Below are positions 17,911 to 25,446 of a stretch of DNA of 64,000 bases, piece after piece. The notes below the pieces were generated by a model. The model saw only the letters and a program-made list of their open reading frames with translations. It searched no databases and was not told where the DNA came from. This DNA comes from Paenibacillus mangrovi. GTDB lineage: Bacteria; Bacillota; Bacilli; Paenibacillales; Paenibacillaceae. The stretch covers positions 1-64,000 of the forward strand of contig NZ_JALIRP010000017.1 of assembly GCF_022898935.1 (NCBI RefSeq), given 5' to 3'. A program made the translations under genes and the position numbers. Position 1 is the first letter of the stretch; each line of letters begins with the position of its first letter.

Positions 17911-18362
17911 GCGGGCAGGACAATCAGGGGCTGCTGCCGGAAGCGGGATGGTTCGACTATCCCCCTTCCAGACAGCCTCGTCTGATTCCGCCGATTGTGC
18001 TCGCTTATATTGGAGACGCCATTTATGAGGTTGCAGTCAGGCAATATCTGATATCCAAATCGAACCTGAAGCCGCATCAGCTTCACCGGCAGGCGACTGG
18101 AATGGTATCCGCGAAAGCGCAAAGCCGGATCGTTACCGCACTTGAGCCTGTTTTTACGGAAGAGGAAAAGGATGTCGTAAGACAAGGGCGTAATGCCAAG
18201 TCCGGCAGCATTCCCAAAAATGCCGATGTCCTGGAATACCGCCACGCAACGGCTTTTGAAAGTCTGATCGGATATTTGTACTACTCGCAGCAGCAGGAAC
18301 GGATGCGGGAGCTGATCGGAATGGGTATAGAATATATGGAACAACAACAGCATGGAAAATAA
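17907..18362 (+). CDS. mrnC: Mini-ribonuclease III
   Basis: A 151-residue RNase III catalytic domain without the double-stranded RNA-binding domain. Catalytic acidic residues lie in LAYIGDAIYEVAVR and AFESLIGYLY. In B. subtilis it trims 23S rRNA precursors, helped by L3. Its ATG overlaps the cysS stop (ATGA), implying coupling. Confidence 0.96.
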   Translation: MSGQDNQGLLPEAGWFDYPPSRQPRLIPPIVLAYIGDAIYEVAVRQYLISKSNLKPHQLHRQATGMVSAKAQSRIVTALEPVFTEEEKDVVRQGRNAKSGSIPKNADVLEYRHATAFESLIGYLYYSQQQERMRELIGMGIEYMEQQQHGK

Positions 18363-18380
18363 AGCTTAGTGGAGGATGTC

Positions 18381-19124
18381 ATGGAAGAAGAAATCATCGG
18401 CGGGAAGCATTCGGTCATCGAAGCACTTAAATCCGGCCGCACCATCAATAAAATCTGGGTTGCCGAAAATGCACAAAAGCATTTGACGCAGCCGATCATC
18501 ATCGAGGCGAAGAAGCTTGGCGTTGTCATCCAGCAGGTGGATAAGCGCAAGCTCGATCAGCTAGCTCCAGGGGTTCAGCATCAGGGCGTTGTAGCGCAAG
18601 TAGCGCCATACGCTTACGCGGAAGTCGAGGATATTTTGCTTGAAGCCGAGAATAAGGGTGAACCGCCATTTATTCTGCTGCTGGATGAGATTGAGGATCC
18701 ACATAATCTAGGATCAATTCTGCGTACGGCAGACTGCACCGGTGTGCATGGCGTCATCGTTCCGAAGCGCCGCTCGGCACAGGTGACAGCCACCGTGTCC
18801 AAAACCTCTGCCGGTGCAGCGGAATATGTTCCGGTAGCCAGAGTAACAAATTTGGGACAGACCATCGACTCTTTGAAGGAAAAAGGAATCTGGGTCGTGG
18901 GTACGGATGTGTCTGCTGAATCGGGAATCTATGAAACGAATGTCTTCGACGGCCCGGTAGCCATCGTCATTGGGAATGAAGGCAAAGGTATGGGACGGCT
19001 TATCCGGGAAAAATGCGATGTCTTGATCAAGCTGCCGATGAACGGACAGATCAACTCACTGAACGCTTCCGTGGCTGCCGGCGTTGTGATGTACGAAGTA
19101 TTACGCCGCCGCAATCAAGGTTAA
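18381..19124 (+). CDS. rlmB: 23S rRNA (guanosine-2'-O-)-methyltransferase RlmB
   Basis: SpoU-class (SPOUT) methyltransferase of 247 residues. A small N-terminal substrate-binding domain (GGKHSVIEAL) precedes the knotted domain with motif 1 EDPHNLGSILRTAD, motif 2 VIGNEGKGM and motif 3 SLNASVAAGVVMYE. The frame is open from GTG 18369, but GGAGG (18371-18375) points to ATG 18381. It follows mrnC by 18 nt in the same operon. Confidence 0.94.
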   Translation: MEEEIIGGKHSVIEALKSGRTINKIWVAENAQKHLTQPIIIEAKKLGVVIQQVDKRKLDQLAPGVQHQGVVAQVAPYAYAEVEDILLEAENKGEPPFILLLDEIEDPHNLGSILRTADCTGVHGVIVPKRRSAQVTATVSKTSAGAAEYVPVARVTNLGQTIDSLKEKGIWVVGTDVSAESGIYETNVFDGPVAIVIGNEGKGMGRLIREKCDVLIKLPMNGQINSLNASVAAGVVMYEVLRRRNQG

Positions 19125-19130
19125 CGTGCA

Positions 19131-19652
19131 ATGGCGGATTTGCGGGATGTGCTCCTGGTGGACGGCTACAACATGATCGGAGCCTGGCCGTCTCTTGCGA
19201 AGCTGTCGCAAATCAGCATGCAGGAGGCTCGCGATCATCTGCTTGGCAAGCTTGCGGATTACCAGGCTTTTACCGACCGCAAGGTTATTGCCGTGTTCGA
19301 TGCGTACCGTGTTCCAGGGCTCGGCAAAGCCTTTAATCAAAGTAAAATCCAGGTTTACTTCACAAAAGAGAAGGAAACTGCCGATGAATGTATAGAGCGG
19401 CTTGTCGGAGAGCTCAGTCTCCGCAGCCGTAAAATATACGTAGCGACCAGCGATTTCATCGAGCAGCATGTGATTTTCGCGCGCGGTGCGCTGCGGCTTT
19501 CCGCCAGGGAGCTTCTCATTGAGGTGGAAAACTGCGAAAAAGCGATTCAAAGCCGCATTAAGCGCGATCATGCTCCATCGACGCGGAATACGCTGGACAG
19601 CAAGCTTAAACCGGAGCTTAGAGAAATATTCGAGAAATGGCGCAGAGAATAA
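19131..19652 (+). CDS. rae1: Ribosome-dependent mRNA endonuclease Rae1 (YacP, NYN domain)
   Basis: A 173-residue NYN/PIN-like nuclease. The N-terminal acidic site LLVDGYNMIGAW, the block VIAVFDAYRV and the segment ETADECIERL match YacP. In B. subtilis this enzyme enters the ribosomal A site and cuts mRNA during translation. It starts 6 nt after rlmB with only a weak AAGG site inside the rlmB end, suggesting coupling. Last gene of the T-box operon. Confidence 0.92.
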   Translation: MADLRDVLLVDGYNMIGAWPSLAKLSQISMQEARDHLLGKLADYQAFTDRKVIAVFDAYRVPGLGKAFNQSKIQVYFTKEKETADECIERLVGELSLRSRKIYVATSDFIEQHVIFARGALRLSARELLIEVENCEKAIQSRIKRDHAPSTRNTLDSKLKPELREIFEKWRRE

Positions 19653-19728
19653 CATAAATTGGAATCTATTACAAATTTGAATCTCTTGACAATTTTGTTA
19701 TTGATGTTCTTTTTTAGGTAATACGTGG

Positions 19729-19758
19729 TTGACGGTATGAACTGCCATCATATATACT
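19729..19758 (+). promoter_or_regulatory. Promoter of sigH
   Basis: TTGACG (19729-19734), an 18-nt spacer and TATACT (19753-19758), giving a start near 19766. In B. subtilis sigH has a sigma-A promoter repressed by AbrB; no AbrB site can be called by eye. Confidence 0.7.
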
Positions 19759-19815
19759 GTTCGTATATTTCACAGAGTAACGGGGTACCTTGCGTTGCAG
19801 CCGGGGGGATTCTTG

Positions 19816-20460
19816 GTGAGTGTAGACCTCAAAGAATTAACGTTGTCGGATTACGAGTACAAGTCAGATGAGGACGTTGTCGAATATTTTCGTGAAGGCG
19901 ATAGCGAAGCGCTGGAGTTCTTGATTAACAAGTACCGGAATTTTGTGCGCGCCAAAGCCAGGTCTTACTTTCTGATCGGTGCCGACCGGGAAGATATCAT
20001 TCAGGAAGGCATGATCGGCTTATATAAATCGATTCGGGATTTCAGAGTGGACAAGCAGTCTTCGTTCAAAGCTTTCGCCGAGCTCTGCATTACACGGCAG
20101 ATCATTACGGCGATTAAGACGGCAACGAGGCAGAAGCATATTCCGCTGAATTCCTACGTGTCTTTGGACAAGCCGATTTACGATGAGGATTCCGACCGGA
20201 CGCTGCTTGATGTGATTTGCGGCACTCAGGTGTCTGATCCTGAAGAACTGATTATTAACCAGGAAGAGTTCGTAGGTCTGGAGGACAAGATGTCCGAGAT
20301 TTTAAGCGACCTGGAACGCAAAGTGCTGATGCTGTACTTGGATGGCCGCTCCTACCAGGAGATCGCGGTTGATCTGAAGAGACATGTGAAATCGATTGAT
20401 AACGCACTGCAGCGTGTCAAACGTAAACTGGAACGATATTTGGAAGTTCGCGACAATTAG
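19816..20460 (+). CDS. sigH: RNA polymerase sigma-H factor
   Basis: Sigma-70 family factor for the start of sporulation and competence, 214 residues. The block FVRAKARSYFLIGADREDII and DIIQEGMIGLYKSIRDF are region 2; RSYQEIAVDLKRHVKSIDNA is the region 4 helix-turn-helix. Nearly identical to B. subtilis SigH through the core. Start is not certain: TTG 19795 opens the frame, but the G-rich run at 19803-19808 best serves GTG 19816. Confidence 0.95.
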   Translation: MSVDLKELTLSDYEYKSDEDVVEYFREGDSEALEFLINKYRNFVRAKARSYFLIGADREDIIQEGMIGLYKSIRDFRVDKQSSFKAFAELCITRQIITAIKTATRQKHIPLNSYVSLDKPIYDEDSDRTLLDVICGTQVSDPEELIINQEEFVGLEDKMSEILSDLERKVLMLYLDGRSYQEIAVDLKRHVKSIDNALQRVKRKLERYLEVRDN

Positions 20461-20472
20461 ACGCTTAGATCG

Positions 20473-20501
20473 AAAAAGACTCATTTCAGAGTCTTTTTTT
20501 T
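20473..20501 (+). terminator. Terminator of sigH
   Basis: AAAGACTC (20475-20482) pairs with GAGTCTTT (20489-20496) around a 6-nt loop, then a long T run. Confidence 0.92.
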
Positions 20502-20646
20502 TCACGAGGGAACATTGCTATGTTTAAGCACCTCAGGAATGAACTATAATGGTAAATGAATGCAGGTGGCTTTCAGTAGAGAAAAAAGGCTTGAAATACA
20601 AGGGGAAAAGCGATCCCGGCATGCCGATAACAGGGCTATTCTTTCG

Positions 20647-20675
20647 TTGACACAGTTTGACCCTTATGATAAAGT
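20647..20675 (+). promoter_or_regulatory. Promoter of rpmG-secE-nusG
   Basis: Perfect TTGACA (20647-20652), a 17-nt spacer ending in TGA (extended -10) and TAAAGT (20670-20675). It leaves a ~175-nt leader before rpmG. The rest of the 20502-20856 gap shows no gene; the leader has an imperfect CTTCT/AGAAG stem near 20820. Confidence 0.85.
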
Positions 20676-20856
20676 GTTTTAGGTAGGCCTAAATTCGCGT
20701 GTTCTAATGGATGAGTGAGCAAAGACCAATCGGTTTTTGTTTCTTATTCATTTCGCAAGAACGGTTTTTTTCTTTTCAGCAATGAAGGGCTTGGGCTGTT
20801 CTGCTAGGAAATATAGAGCCTTCTGAAAAGAAGGACGTCTTCGGGAGGTGCACAGC

Positions 20857-21006
20857 ATGCGGGTAATTATCACTTTGGCTTGTACAAACTGCAAACAAAG
20901 AAACTACACGACTACCAAAAACAAGCGAAATCACCCCGACCGCATGGAGATGAAGAAATTTTGCAAGTTCTGTAACGAGCAAACTCCTCATCGCGAAACC
21001 AGATAG
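20857..21006 (+). CDS. rpmG: 50S ribosomal protein L33
   Basis: A 49-residue L33 of the zinc-binding type, with C9/C12 and C36/C39. Too short for many gene callers but clear: MRVIITLACTNCKQRNY and the C-terminal CKFCNEQTPHRETR match the family. GGGAGGTG precedes ATG 20857. Order sigH-rpmG-secE-nusG is the same as in B. subtilis. A zinc-free paralogue may exist elsewhere, as is common in Bacillota. Confidence 0.96.
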   Translation: MRVIITLACTNCKQRNYTTTKNKRNHPDRMEMKKFCKFCNEQTPHRETR

Positions 21007-21027
21007 TTTTTTGGAGGTGTAGTCGGC

Positions 21028-21219
21028 GTGAAAAAAGGTTTCAAGTCTCTGTTTTCCTTTTTCTCTGAAAGCTGGGCGGAGCTCAAAAAAGTTCGCTGGC
21101 CTAATCGTAAAGAGTTGACGAGCTATACTCTTATCGTCCTCGGCACCATTGTATTCGTCACGATTTATTTTTGGGTTCTGGATATCGGCATTTCCGCTGT
21201 GATCGAAGCGATTATTTAA
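21028..21219 (+). CDS. secE: Preprotein translocase subunit SecE
   Basis: A 63-residue one-helix SecE, the clamp of the SecYEG channel. An amphipathic N-terminal part with AELKKVRWPNRKEL is followed by one membrane helix (about 38-60). GTG start with TTGGAGGTG 8 nt upstream. Lies between rpmG and nusG, as usual. Confidence 0.95.
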   Translation: MKKGFKSLFSFFSESWAELKKVRWPNRKELTSYTLIVLGTIVFVTIYFWVLDIGISAVIEAII

Positions 21220-21241
21220 GAAGGGTCCCGGGTGGCTTGAT

Positions 21242-21784
21242 ATGGAAACTATGGAAAAAAGATGGTACGTTGTTCATACCTATTCCGGGTATGAGAACAA
21301 AGTCAAGGCCAATTTGGAGAAGCGCGTTGAGTCCATGGGCATGGAAGACAAGATTTTCCGCGTTCTTGTTCCGATGGAAGAAGAAGTGGTAAACAAGGAT
21401 GGTAAGAAAAAGACCGTCATGAGAAAAGTTTACCCCGGATATGTCTTGGTTGAAATGATCCAGACTGACGACTCTTGGTATGTTGTACGCAATACGCCTG
21501 GAGTTACTGGATTCGTCGGATCGACGGGTTCAGGATCCAAGCCAACACCATTGCTTCCAGAAGAAGTTGATCAGATTCTGAAGCATATGGGTATGGAAGA
21601 ACCTAAACCGAAGATTGAATTCGACATCAAGGAATCCGTGCGCATCAAGGTTGGTCCGTTTGCGAATTTTGTAGGCTCTGTAGAAGAAATTCTTGCCGAC
21701 AAGAGCAAGCTCAAAGTTCACGTTAACATGTTTGGACGGGAAACCCCGCTTGAGCTCGATTATACTCAAGTGGAGAAGATATAA
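21242..21784 (+). CDS. nusG: Transcription termination/antitermination factor NusG
   Basis: 180 residues: NGN domain (RWYVVHTYSGYENKV onward) that binds the RNA polymerase clamp, and a C-terminal KOW domain (VGPFANFVGSVEEI). It promotes pausing in Bacillota and couples to ribosomes through S10. Ribosome binding is weak (GGGTGG), and the in-frame ATG at 21251 (MEKRWY, the B. subtilis start) is an equally good choice. Confidence 0.96.
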   Translation: METMEKRWYVVHTYSGYENKVKANLEKRVESMGMEDKIFRVLVPMEEEVVNKDGKKKTVMRKVYPGYVLVEMIQTDDSWYVVRNTPGVTGFVGSTGSGSKPTPLLPEEVDQILKHMGMEEPKPKIEFDIKESVRIKVGPFANFVGSVEEILADKSKLKVHVNMFGRETPLELDYTQVEKI

Positions 21785-21801
21785 AATTCTTCAGGTTTCT
21801 T

Positions 21802-21833
21802 GTGGGAGGGGCAACCTTAGTCCCGTTAACCAC
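21802..21833 (+). promoter_or_regulatory. Candidate L1-binding motif before rplK
   Basis: GTGG (21802-21805) pairs with CCAC (21830-21833); inside, GA is unpaired, GGG pairs with CCC (21822-21824), and GTTAA is unpaired. The same arrangement recurs before rplA. It resembles the known ribosomal protein L1 recognition fold; assignment is inference. Confidence 0.5.
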
Positions 21834-21853
21834 TTTTTAAGGAGGTGTCTTAC

Positions 21854-22279
21854 ATGGCAAAAAAGGTAATCAAAATGGTGAAACTGCAAATCCCTGCAGG
21901 TAAAGCGAATCCGGCTCCACCAGTAGGTCCAGCATTGGGTCAAGCGGGTGTCAACATCATGGCATTCTGTAAAGAATTCAACGCTCGTACTGCTGATCAA
22001 GCTGGTCTGATTATTCCGGTTGAAATCTCGGTATTTGAAGATCGCTCTTTTACGTTTATCACTAAAACTCCACCGGCTGCAGTTCTGCTTCGCGTAGCTG
22101 CAAAAATCGAGAAGGGTTCCGGCGAACCTAACAAGAAAAAGGTGGCAACTGTTAAACGTAGCGCGGTTCGTGAAATCGCTGAAACTAAAATGCCTGACCT
22201 TAACGCTGCTTCCGTTGAAGCTGCTATGCGTATGGTTGAAGGTACTGCCCGCTCTATGGGTATCAATATCGAAGACTAA
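21854..22279 (+). CDS. rplK: 50S ribosomal protein L11
   Basis: 141 residues, standard length, with the proline-rich N-terminal segment PAGKANPAPPVGPALGQAG and the C-terminal 23S rRNA-binding domain. Part of the GTPase-associated centre and target site of thiopeptides. The frame extends to GTG 21845, but AAGGAGGTG directly upstream fixes ATG 21854. Confidence 0.98.
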   Translation: MAKKVIKMVKLQIPAGKANPAPPVGPALGQAGVNIMAFCKEFNARTADQAGLIIPVEISVFEDRSFTFITKTPPAAVLLRVAAKIEKGSGEPNKKKVATVKRSAVREIAETKMPDLNAASVEAAMRMVEGTARSMGINIED

Positions 22280-22328
22280 TTTTTATTTCGGTTTTTCTGC
22301 GACAACCGGTCAAGCATGACCGGCACAT

Positions 22329-22354
22329 GTGGGAGGAATTTCCGTTAAAACCAC
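22329..22354 (+). promoter_or_regulatory. Candidate L1-binding motif before rplA
   Basis: GTGG (22329-22332) pairs with CCAC (22351-22354); GA, then GGA/TCC with a short loop, then GTTAAAA. Nearly the same as the motif at 21802-21833 and ending only 2 nt before the rplA AAGGAGG, so bound L1 could block its own translation. Inference. Confidence 0.55.
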
Positions 22355-22369
22355 AAAGGAGGAACAAAC

Positions 22370-23062
22370 ATGGCGAAACATGGTAAGAAATATGTTGAGT
22401 CTGCCAAGCTGATTGACAGCGAAGCATTTTACGAGCCGGCAGAAGCCGTTGAGCTTGTGAAAAAGGCTGCGACTGCTAAATTCGACGAGACCGTTGAAGT
22501 TGCAGTTCGTTTGGGCGTAGACCCGCGTAAACAAGACCAGGCTGTTCGCGGTGTCGTTGTACTGCCTCACGGCACAGGTAAAACACAACGCGTACTGGTA
22601 TTTGCAAAAGGTGATAAAGCGAAGGAAGCGGAAGCGGCTGGCGCGGATTATGTTGGCGATCAGGACATGATCAACAAAATCCAACAAGGCTGGTTCGAAT
22701 TCGATGTCTGTGTAGCTACACCTGACATGATGAGTGAAGTCGGTAAACTGGGTCGTCTGCTCGGTGGTAAAGGCCTCATGCCTAACCCTAAAGCAGGTAC
22801 AGTTACATTCGATGTTTCCAAAGCTGTTCAAGAAATCAAAGCTGGTAAAATCGAATACCGTCTGGATAAAGCAGGTCAAATTCACGCTCCAATCGGTAAA
22901 GTATCTTTTGATGCGGTTAAACTGAATGAGAACCTCAAAGCTCTCATCGACGCACTCAACCGTGCTAAACCGGCTGCTGCAAAAGGTGTTTATCTGAAAG
23001 GGATCGCAGTATCCTCGACGATGGGACCGAGCGCACGCGTGAACACAGCTACTTTCAGATAA
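22370..23062 (+). CDS. rplA: 50S ribosomal protein L1
   Basis: 230 residues with the two-domain L1 layout; the blocks VAVRLGVDPRKQDQAVRG and GKLGRLLGGKGLMPNPKAGT are diagnostic. L1 binds the mobile stalk of 23S rRNA at the E site and represses its own mRNA in many bacteria. A good AAGGAGG lies 7 nt before ATG 22370, beside the candidate L1 site. Confidence 0.98.
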   Translation: MAKHGKKYVESAKLIDSEAFYEPAEAVELVKKAATAKFDETVEVAVRLGVDPRKQDQAVRGVVVLPHGTGKTQRVLVFAKGDKAKEAEAAGADYVGDQDMINKIQQGWFEFDVCVATPDMMSEVGKLGRLLGGKGLMPNPKAGTVTFDVSKAVQEIKAGKIEYRLDKAGQIHAPIGKVSFDAVKLNENLKALIDALNRAKPAAAKGVYLKGIAVSSTMGPSARVNTATFR

Positions 23063-23074
23063 TAAAAGTTAATG

Positions 23075-23103
23075 TTGACTTTTGTCACGTTATCTGATAT
23101 TAT
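23075..23103 (+). promoter_or_regulatory. Promoter of rplJ-rplL
   Basis: TTGACT (23075-23080), a 17-nt spacer ending in TGA (extended -10) and TATTAT (23098-23103). The boxes are identical to those of the rpoB promoter at 25106-25134. Confidence 0.88.
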
Positions 23104-23109
23104 GTAAAA

Positions 23110-23281
23110 GTTGTTGTTAAACAGCTGACCATTAAAGTTGAATATGCTTACCGTAGACAGTAGGTGCCCTCAAGGCTTAATTTCCTACCGAGGTGTTGTG
23201 ATAGAATATAGATGATTGCTGCGAATGCGTTTCGGACAATCATCATTCATCAGGCCTTCGTGATTCTACGGAGGCTTTTTA
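23110..23281 (+). promoter_or_regulatory. Ribosomal protein L10 leader
   Basis: A structured leader upstream of rplJ. GTAGG (23161-23165) and CCTAC (about 23185) bracket AGGCTTAA, the conserved L10-binding region of Bacillota. The leader ends in an intrinsic terminator, GCCTTCGT (23254-23261) with ACGGAGGC (23268-23275) then T5, so L10/L12 binding probably sets read-through. Family assignment is from recall of the L10 leader, not from a model search. Confidence 0.8.
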
Positions 23282-23402
23282 CTTGCCTAGAATTAGTAGG
23301 GATGGGAAGTACTCAGACTTCTTATCCAAACTATTGCAGAATGTCCCGGCAGGCCGGATCCTCCGGATGCCGAGGACAGTGAATTTTTCAGGAGGTGTAG
23401 AC

Positions 23403-23906
23403 ATGGCAAACGCAAAAGTGATTCAAGCGAAACAAGAAGCGGTAGATGTTGTAACAGCCAAATTGCGCGATAGTGCAAGTACCGTTGTAGCTGACTACCG
23501 TGGATTGAACGTTTCCCAGGTGACTGAACTGCGTAAGCAGCTTCGTGAAGCTGGCGTTGAATTCCAAGTGTTGAAAAACACATTGCTGCGCCGCGCTACC
23601 GCTGCTGCTGAGCTGTCTGAATTGGACGAAGTATTGACTGGTCCTACAGCGATTGCTTTCAGTGCGGATGACGCCGTAGCTCCAGCTAAAATCCTTAACG
23701 ATTTTGCTAAGAAGAACGATGCATTGAAATTGAAAGGTGGCGTGGTCGAAGGCCGTGTAGTTGGCGTTGACCAAGTCAAAGCGCTGGCAGAACTGCCATC
23801 CCGCGAAGGTCTCCTTTCCATGCTCCTCAGCGTGCTTCAAGCTCCTATGCGCAACTTCGCGCTTGCAGTTAAAGCCGTTGCAGAGAAAGAAGAACAAGGC
23901 GCGTAA
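23403..23906 (+). CDS. rplJ: 50S ribosomal protein L10
   Basis: 167 residues; base of the L7/L12 stalk. VTELRKQLREAGVEFQVLKNTLLRRA and the C-terminal helix LLSVLQAPMRNFALAVKAVA (L12 docking) are typical. The open frame starts 120 nt earlier at 23283, inside the leader; AGGAGGTG (23390-23397) fixes ATG 23403. Confidence 0.98.
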   Translation: MANAKVIQAKQEAVDVVTAKLRDSASTVVADYRGLNVSQVTELRKQLREAGVEFQVLKNTLLRRATAAAELSELDEVLTGPTAIAFSADDAVAPAKILNDFAKKNDALKLKGGVVEGRVVGVDQVKALAELPSREGLLSMLLSVLQAPMRNFALAVKAVAEKEEQGA

Positions 23907-23975
23907 GTACCTGATTCTTCATGCAGTATGAAGTACAACCACAAAAAACTTTTATTATAAAATGGAGGTTCAACC

Positions 23976-24341
23976 ATGAGTAAAGAGCAAATCTTGGAAG
24001 CAATCAAAGGTATGTCTGTTTTGGAACTGAACGATCTTGTTAAAGCAATTGAAGAGGAATTCGGCGTAACTGCTGCAGCTCCAGTAGCTATGGTAGGCGG
24101 CGGCGCTGGCGCAGCTGAAGCTGAAGAGCAATCCGAATTCGACGTTGTATTGACTAGCGCTGGTGCTTCCAAAATCAACGTTATCAAAGCAGTTCGCGAA
24201 ATCACTGGCCTTGGCTTGAAAGAAGCTAAAGACCTCGTTGACAACGCACCAAAACCACTGAAAGAAAAAGTGGGTAAAGAAGAAGCTGAATCCATCAAAG
24301 CTAAATTGGAAGAAGCAGGCGCTGCTGTAGAAGTGAAGTAA
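23976..24341 (+). CDS. rplL: 50S ribosomal protein L7/L12
   Basis: 121 residues: N-terminal dimerisation helix, alanine/glycine-rich hinge (AAAPVAMVGGGAGAAEAE) and C-terminal factor-binding domain ending AGAAVEVK. Recruits EF-Tu, EF-G and other GTPases. Present in several copies per ribosome; codon use here is strongly biased, as in other highly expressed genes. Confidence 0.98.
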   Translation: MSKEQILEAIKGMSVLELNDLVKAIEEEFGVTAAAPVAMVGGGAGAAEAEEQSEFDVVLTSAGASKINVIKAVREITGLGLKEAKDLVDNAPKPLKEKVGKEEAESIKAKLEEAGAAVEVK

Positions 24342-24366
24342 TTCCTTCTTAAGCGGTGTTAAACAT

Positions 24367-24404
24367 AACAAACCCCTTGAATTCTCAAGGGGTTTGTTTT
24401 TGTA
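24367..24404 (+). terminator. Terminator of rplJ-rplL
   Basis: A perfect 14-bp stem, AACAAACCCCTTGA (24367-24380) with TCAAGGGGTTTGTT (24385-24398), around a 4-nt loop and followed by T-rich sequence. Confidence 0.95.
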
Positions 24405-24484
24405 AAAACAGGATTTCCTCAAGTCTGAACTTCATTAGATCGGGGAATTCTGTGAATACAAGACGAGAATACGGAGGGACGGGC

Positions 24485-25090
24485 ATGTCACAGCATTATT
24501 ACTCAAATCAGCCGGAGGCCAGCCATGATCGGCGTCAACTGGAAGAACATTTGCGCGGACTAACCTTCCGTTTTATCAGCGATGCCGGTGTATTTTCCAA
24601 AAAGGGCGTTGACTACGGCAGTAAGGTGCTTATAGAGGCGTTGGATATTCCGATGGATGCGGAAGTTCTGGATGTTGGCTGCGGTTATGGCCCGATTGGT
24701 TTTTCTGCGGCAAAGCTGGCAGGTAACGGTCATGTGACCATGCTTGATGTGAACTCCCGTGCGGTTGAATTGGCCAAGGAAAATGCGAAGCTTAACGGCA
24801 TTCAAAACGTGACCATTTTGGAAAGTGACTTGCTTGCGGCCGTAGAGGGGAAAAGCTTTGATGTCGTGCTTACGAATCCGCCGATCCGTGCCGGGAAAGA
24901 AACCGTGCATGCGATTTTTGAACAAGCCCATGCGCATTTGCGGGATGGGGGAGCGTTGTGGATTGTCATCCAGAAGAAGCAGGGAGCTCCTTCAGCTAAG
25001 GCGAAGCTTGAAAGTTTGTTTGGACGGGTAGAGGAAGTAACGAAGGATAAAGGCTACCGAATTTTTAAGGCTATAAAAACTTCTAAATAA
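24485..25090 (+). CDS. Class I SAM-dependent methyltransferase, RsmC-like (YbxB)
   Basis: 201 residues, the same length as B. subtilis YbxB in the same place between rplL and rpoB. SAM motif I DVGCGYGPIG and the N6-adenine/N2-guanine motif NPPIRAGK show an exocyclic-amine methyltransferase; by homology it would modify 16S rRNA guanine, but the target is unproven. The frame opens at 24356, within the terminator; GGAGGGA upstream supports ATG 24485. Confidence 0.9.
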   Translation: MSQHYYSNQPEASHDRRQLEEHLRGLTFRFISDAGVFSKKGVDYGSKVLIEALDIPMDAEVLDVGCGYGPIGFSAAKLAGNGHVTMLDVNSRAVELAKENAKLNGIQNVTILESDLLAAVEGKSFDVVLTNPPIRAGKETVHAIFEQAHAHLRDGGALWIVIQKKQGAPSAKAKLESLFGRVEEVTKDKGYRIFKAIKTSK

Positions 25091-25105
25091 TGTGCAATAG
25101 GACTA

Positions 25106-25134
25106 TTGACTTGAAATTACTGATGTGATATTAT
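25106..25134 (+). promoter_or_regulatory. Promoter of rpoB-rpoC
   Basis: TTGACT (25106-25111), a 17-nt spacer ending in TGA and TATTAT (25129-25134), 15 nt after the methyltransferase stop. Confidence 0.85.
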
Positions 25135-25446
25135 TATATAATGTCAGTATTAGGATAGGCTTCTTGTCTTTAGTTGACTGAAATGTCAATAGCTTTATGC
25201 GGAGAGATGCATAAACGAAGGCATGTTCACGTATAATATGTACATTTTGGGCAAATCTACAGGATATGAAGTCACTTCCGTGTTTAGCTAGGAAGACCAT
25301 GGATAAGTTGCTCTTTGTTCGAAAGCATTCGGGTGAGGGCTTTTCTTTATTTGTGGATGAATCCTCTGCATGAATCCATTATAAGGTTCCAAACAGAGGT
25401 TCGCAATCAATTTTTGAAGTGAGTAGACATGAGGGGTGAGTTAAAG
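25135..25446 (+). promoter_or_regulatory. Long rpoB leader
   Basis: About 300 nt without a gene. It holds the hairpins TTTATGC/GCATAAA (25194-25200, 25209-25215) and CTTCC/GGAAG (25275-25279, 25291-25295), and a lone TATAAT (25232-25237) that may be a second, weak promoter. No clear terminator or known leader class is recognised. Confidence 0.5.

Noticed and set aside
23283..23402. 40-residue N-terminal extension of L10
   Set aside because: It starts at the L10-leader terminator and lacks a ribosome binding site; AGGAGGTG marks the internal ATG.
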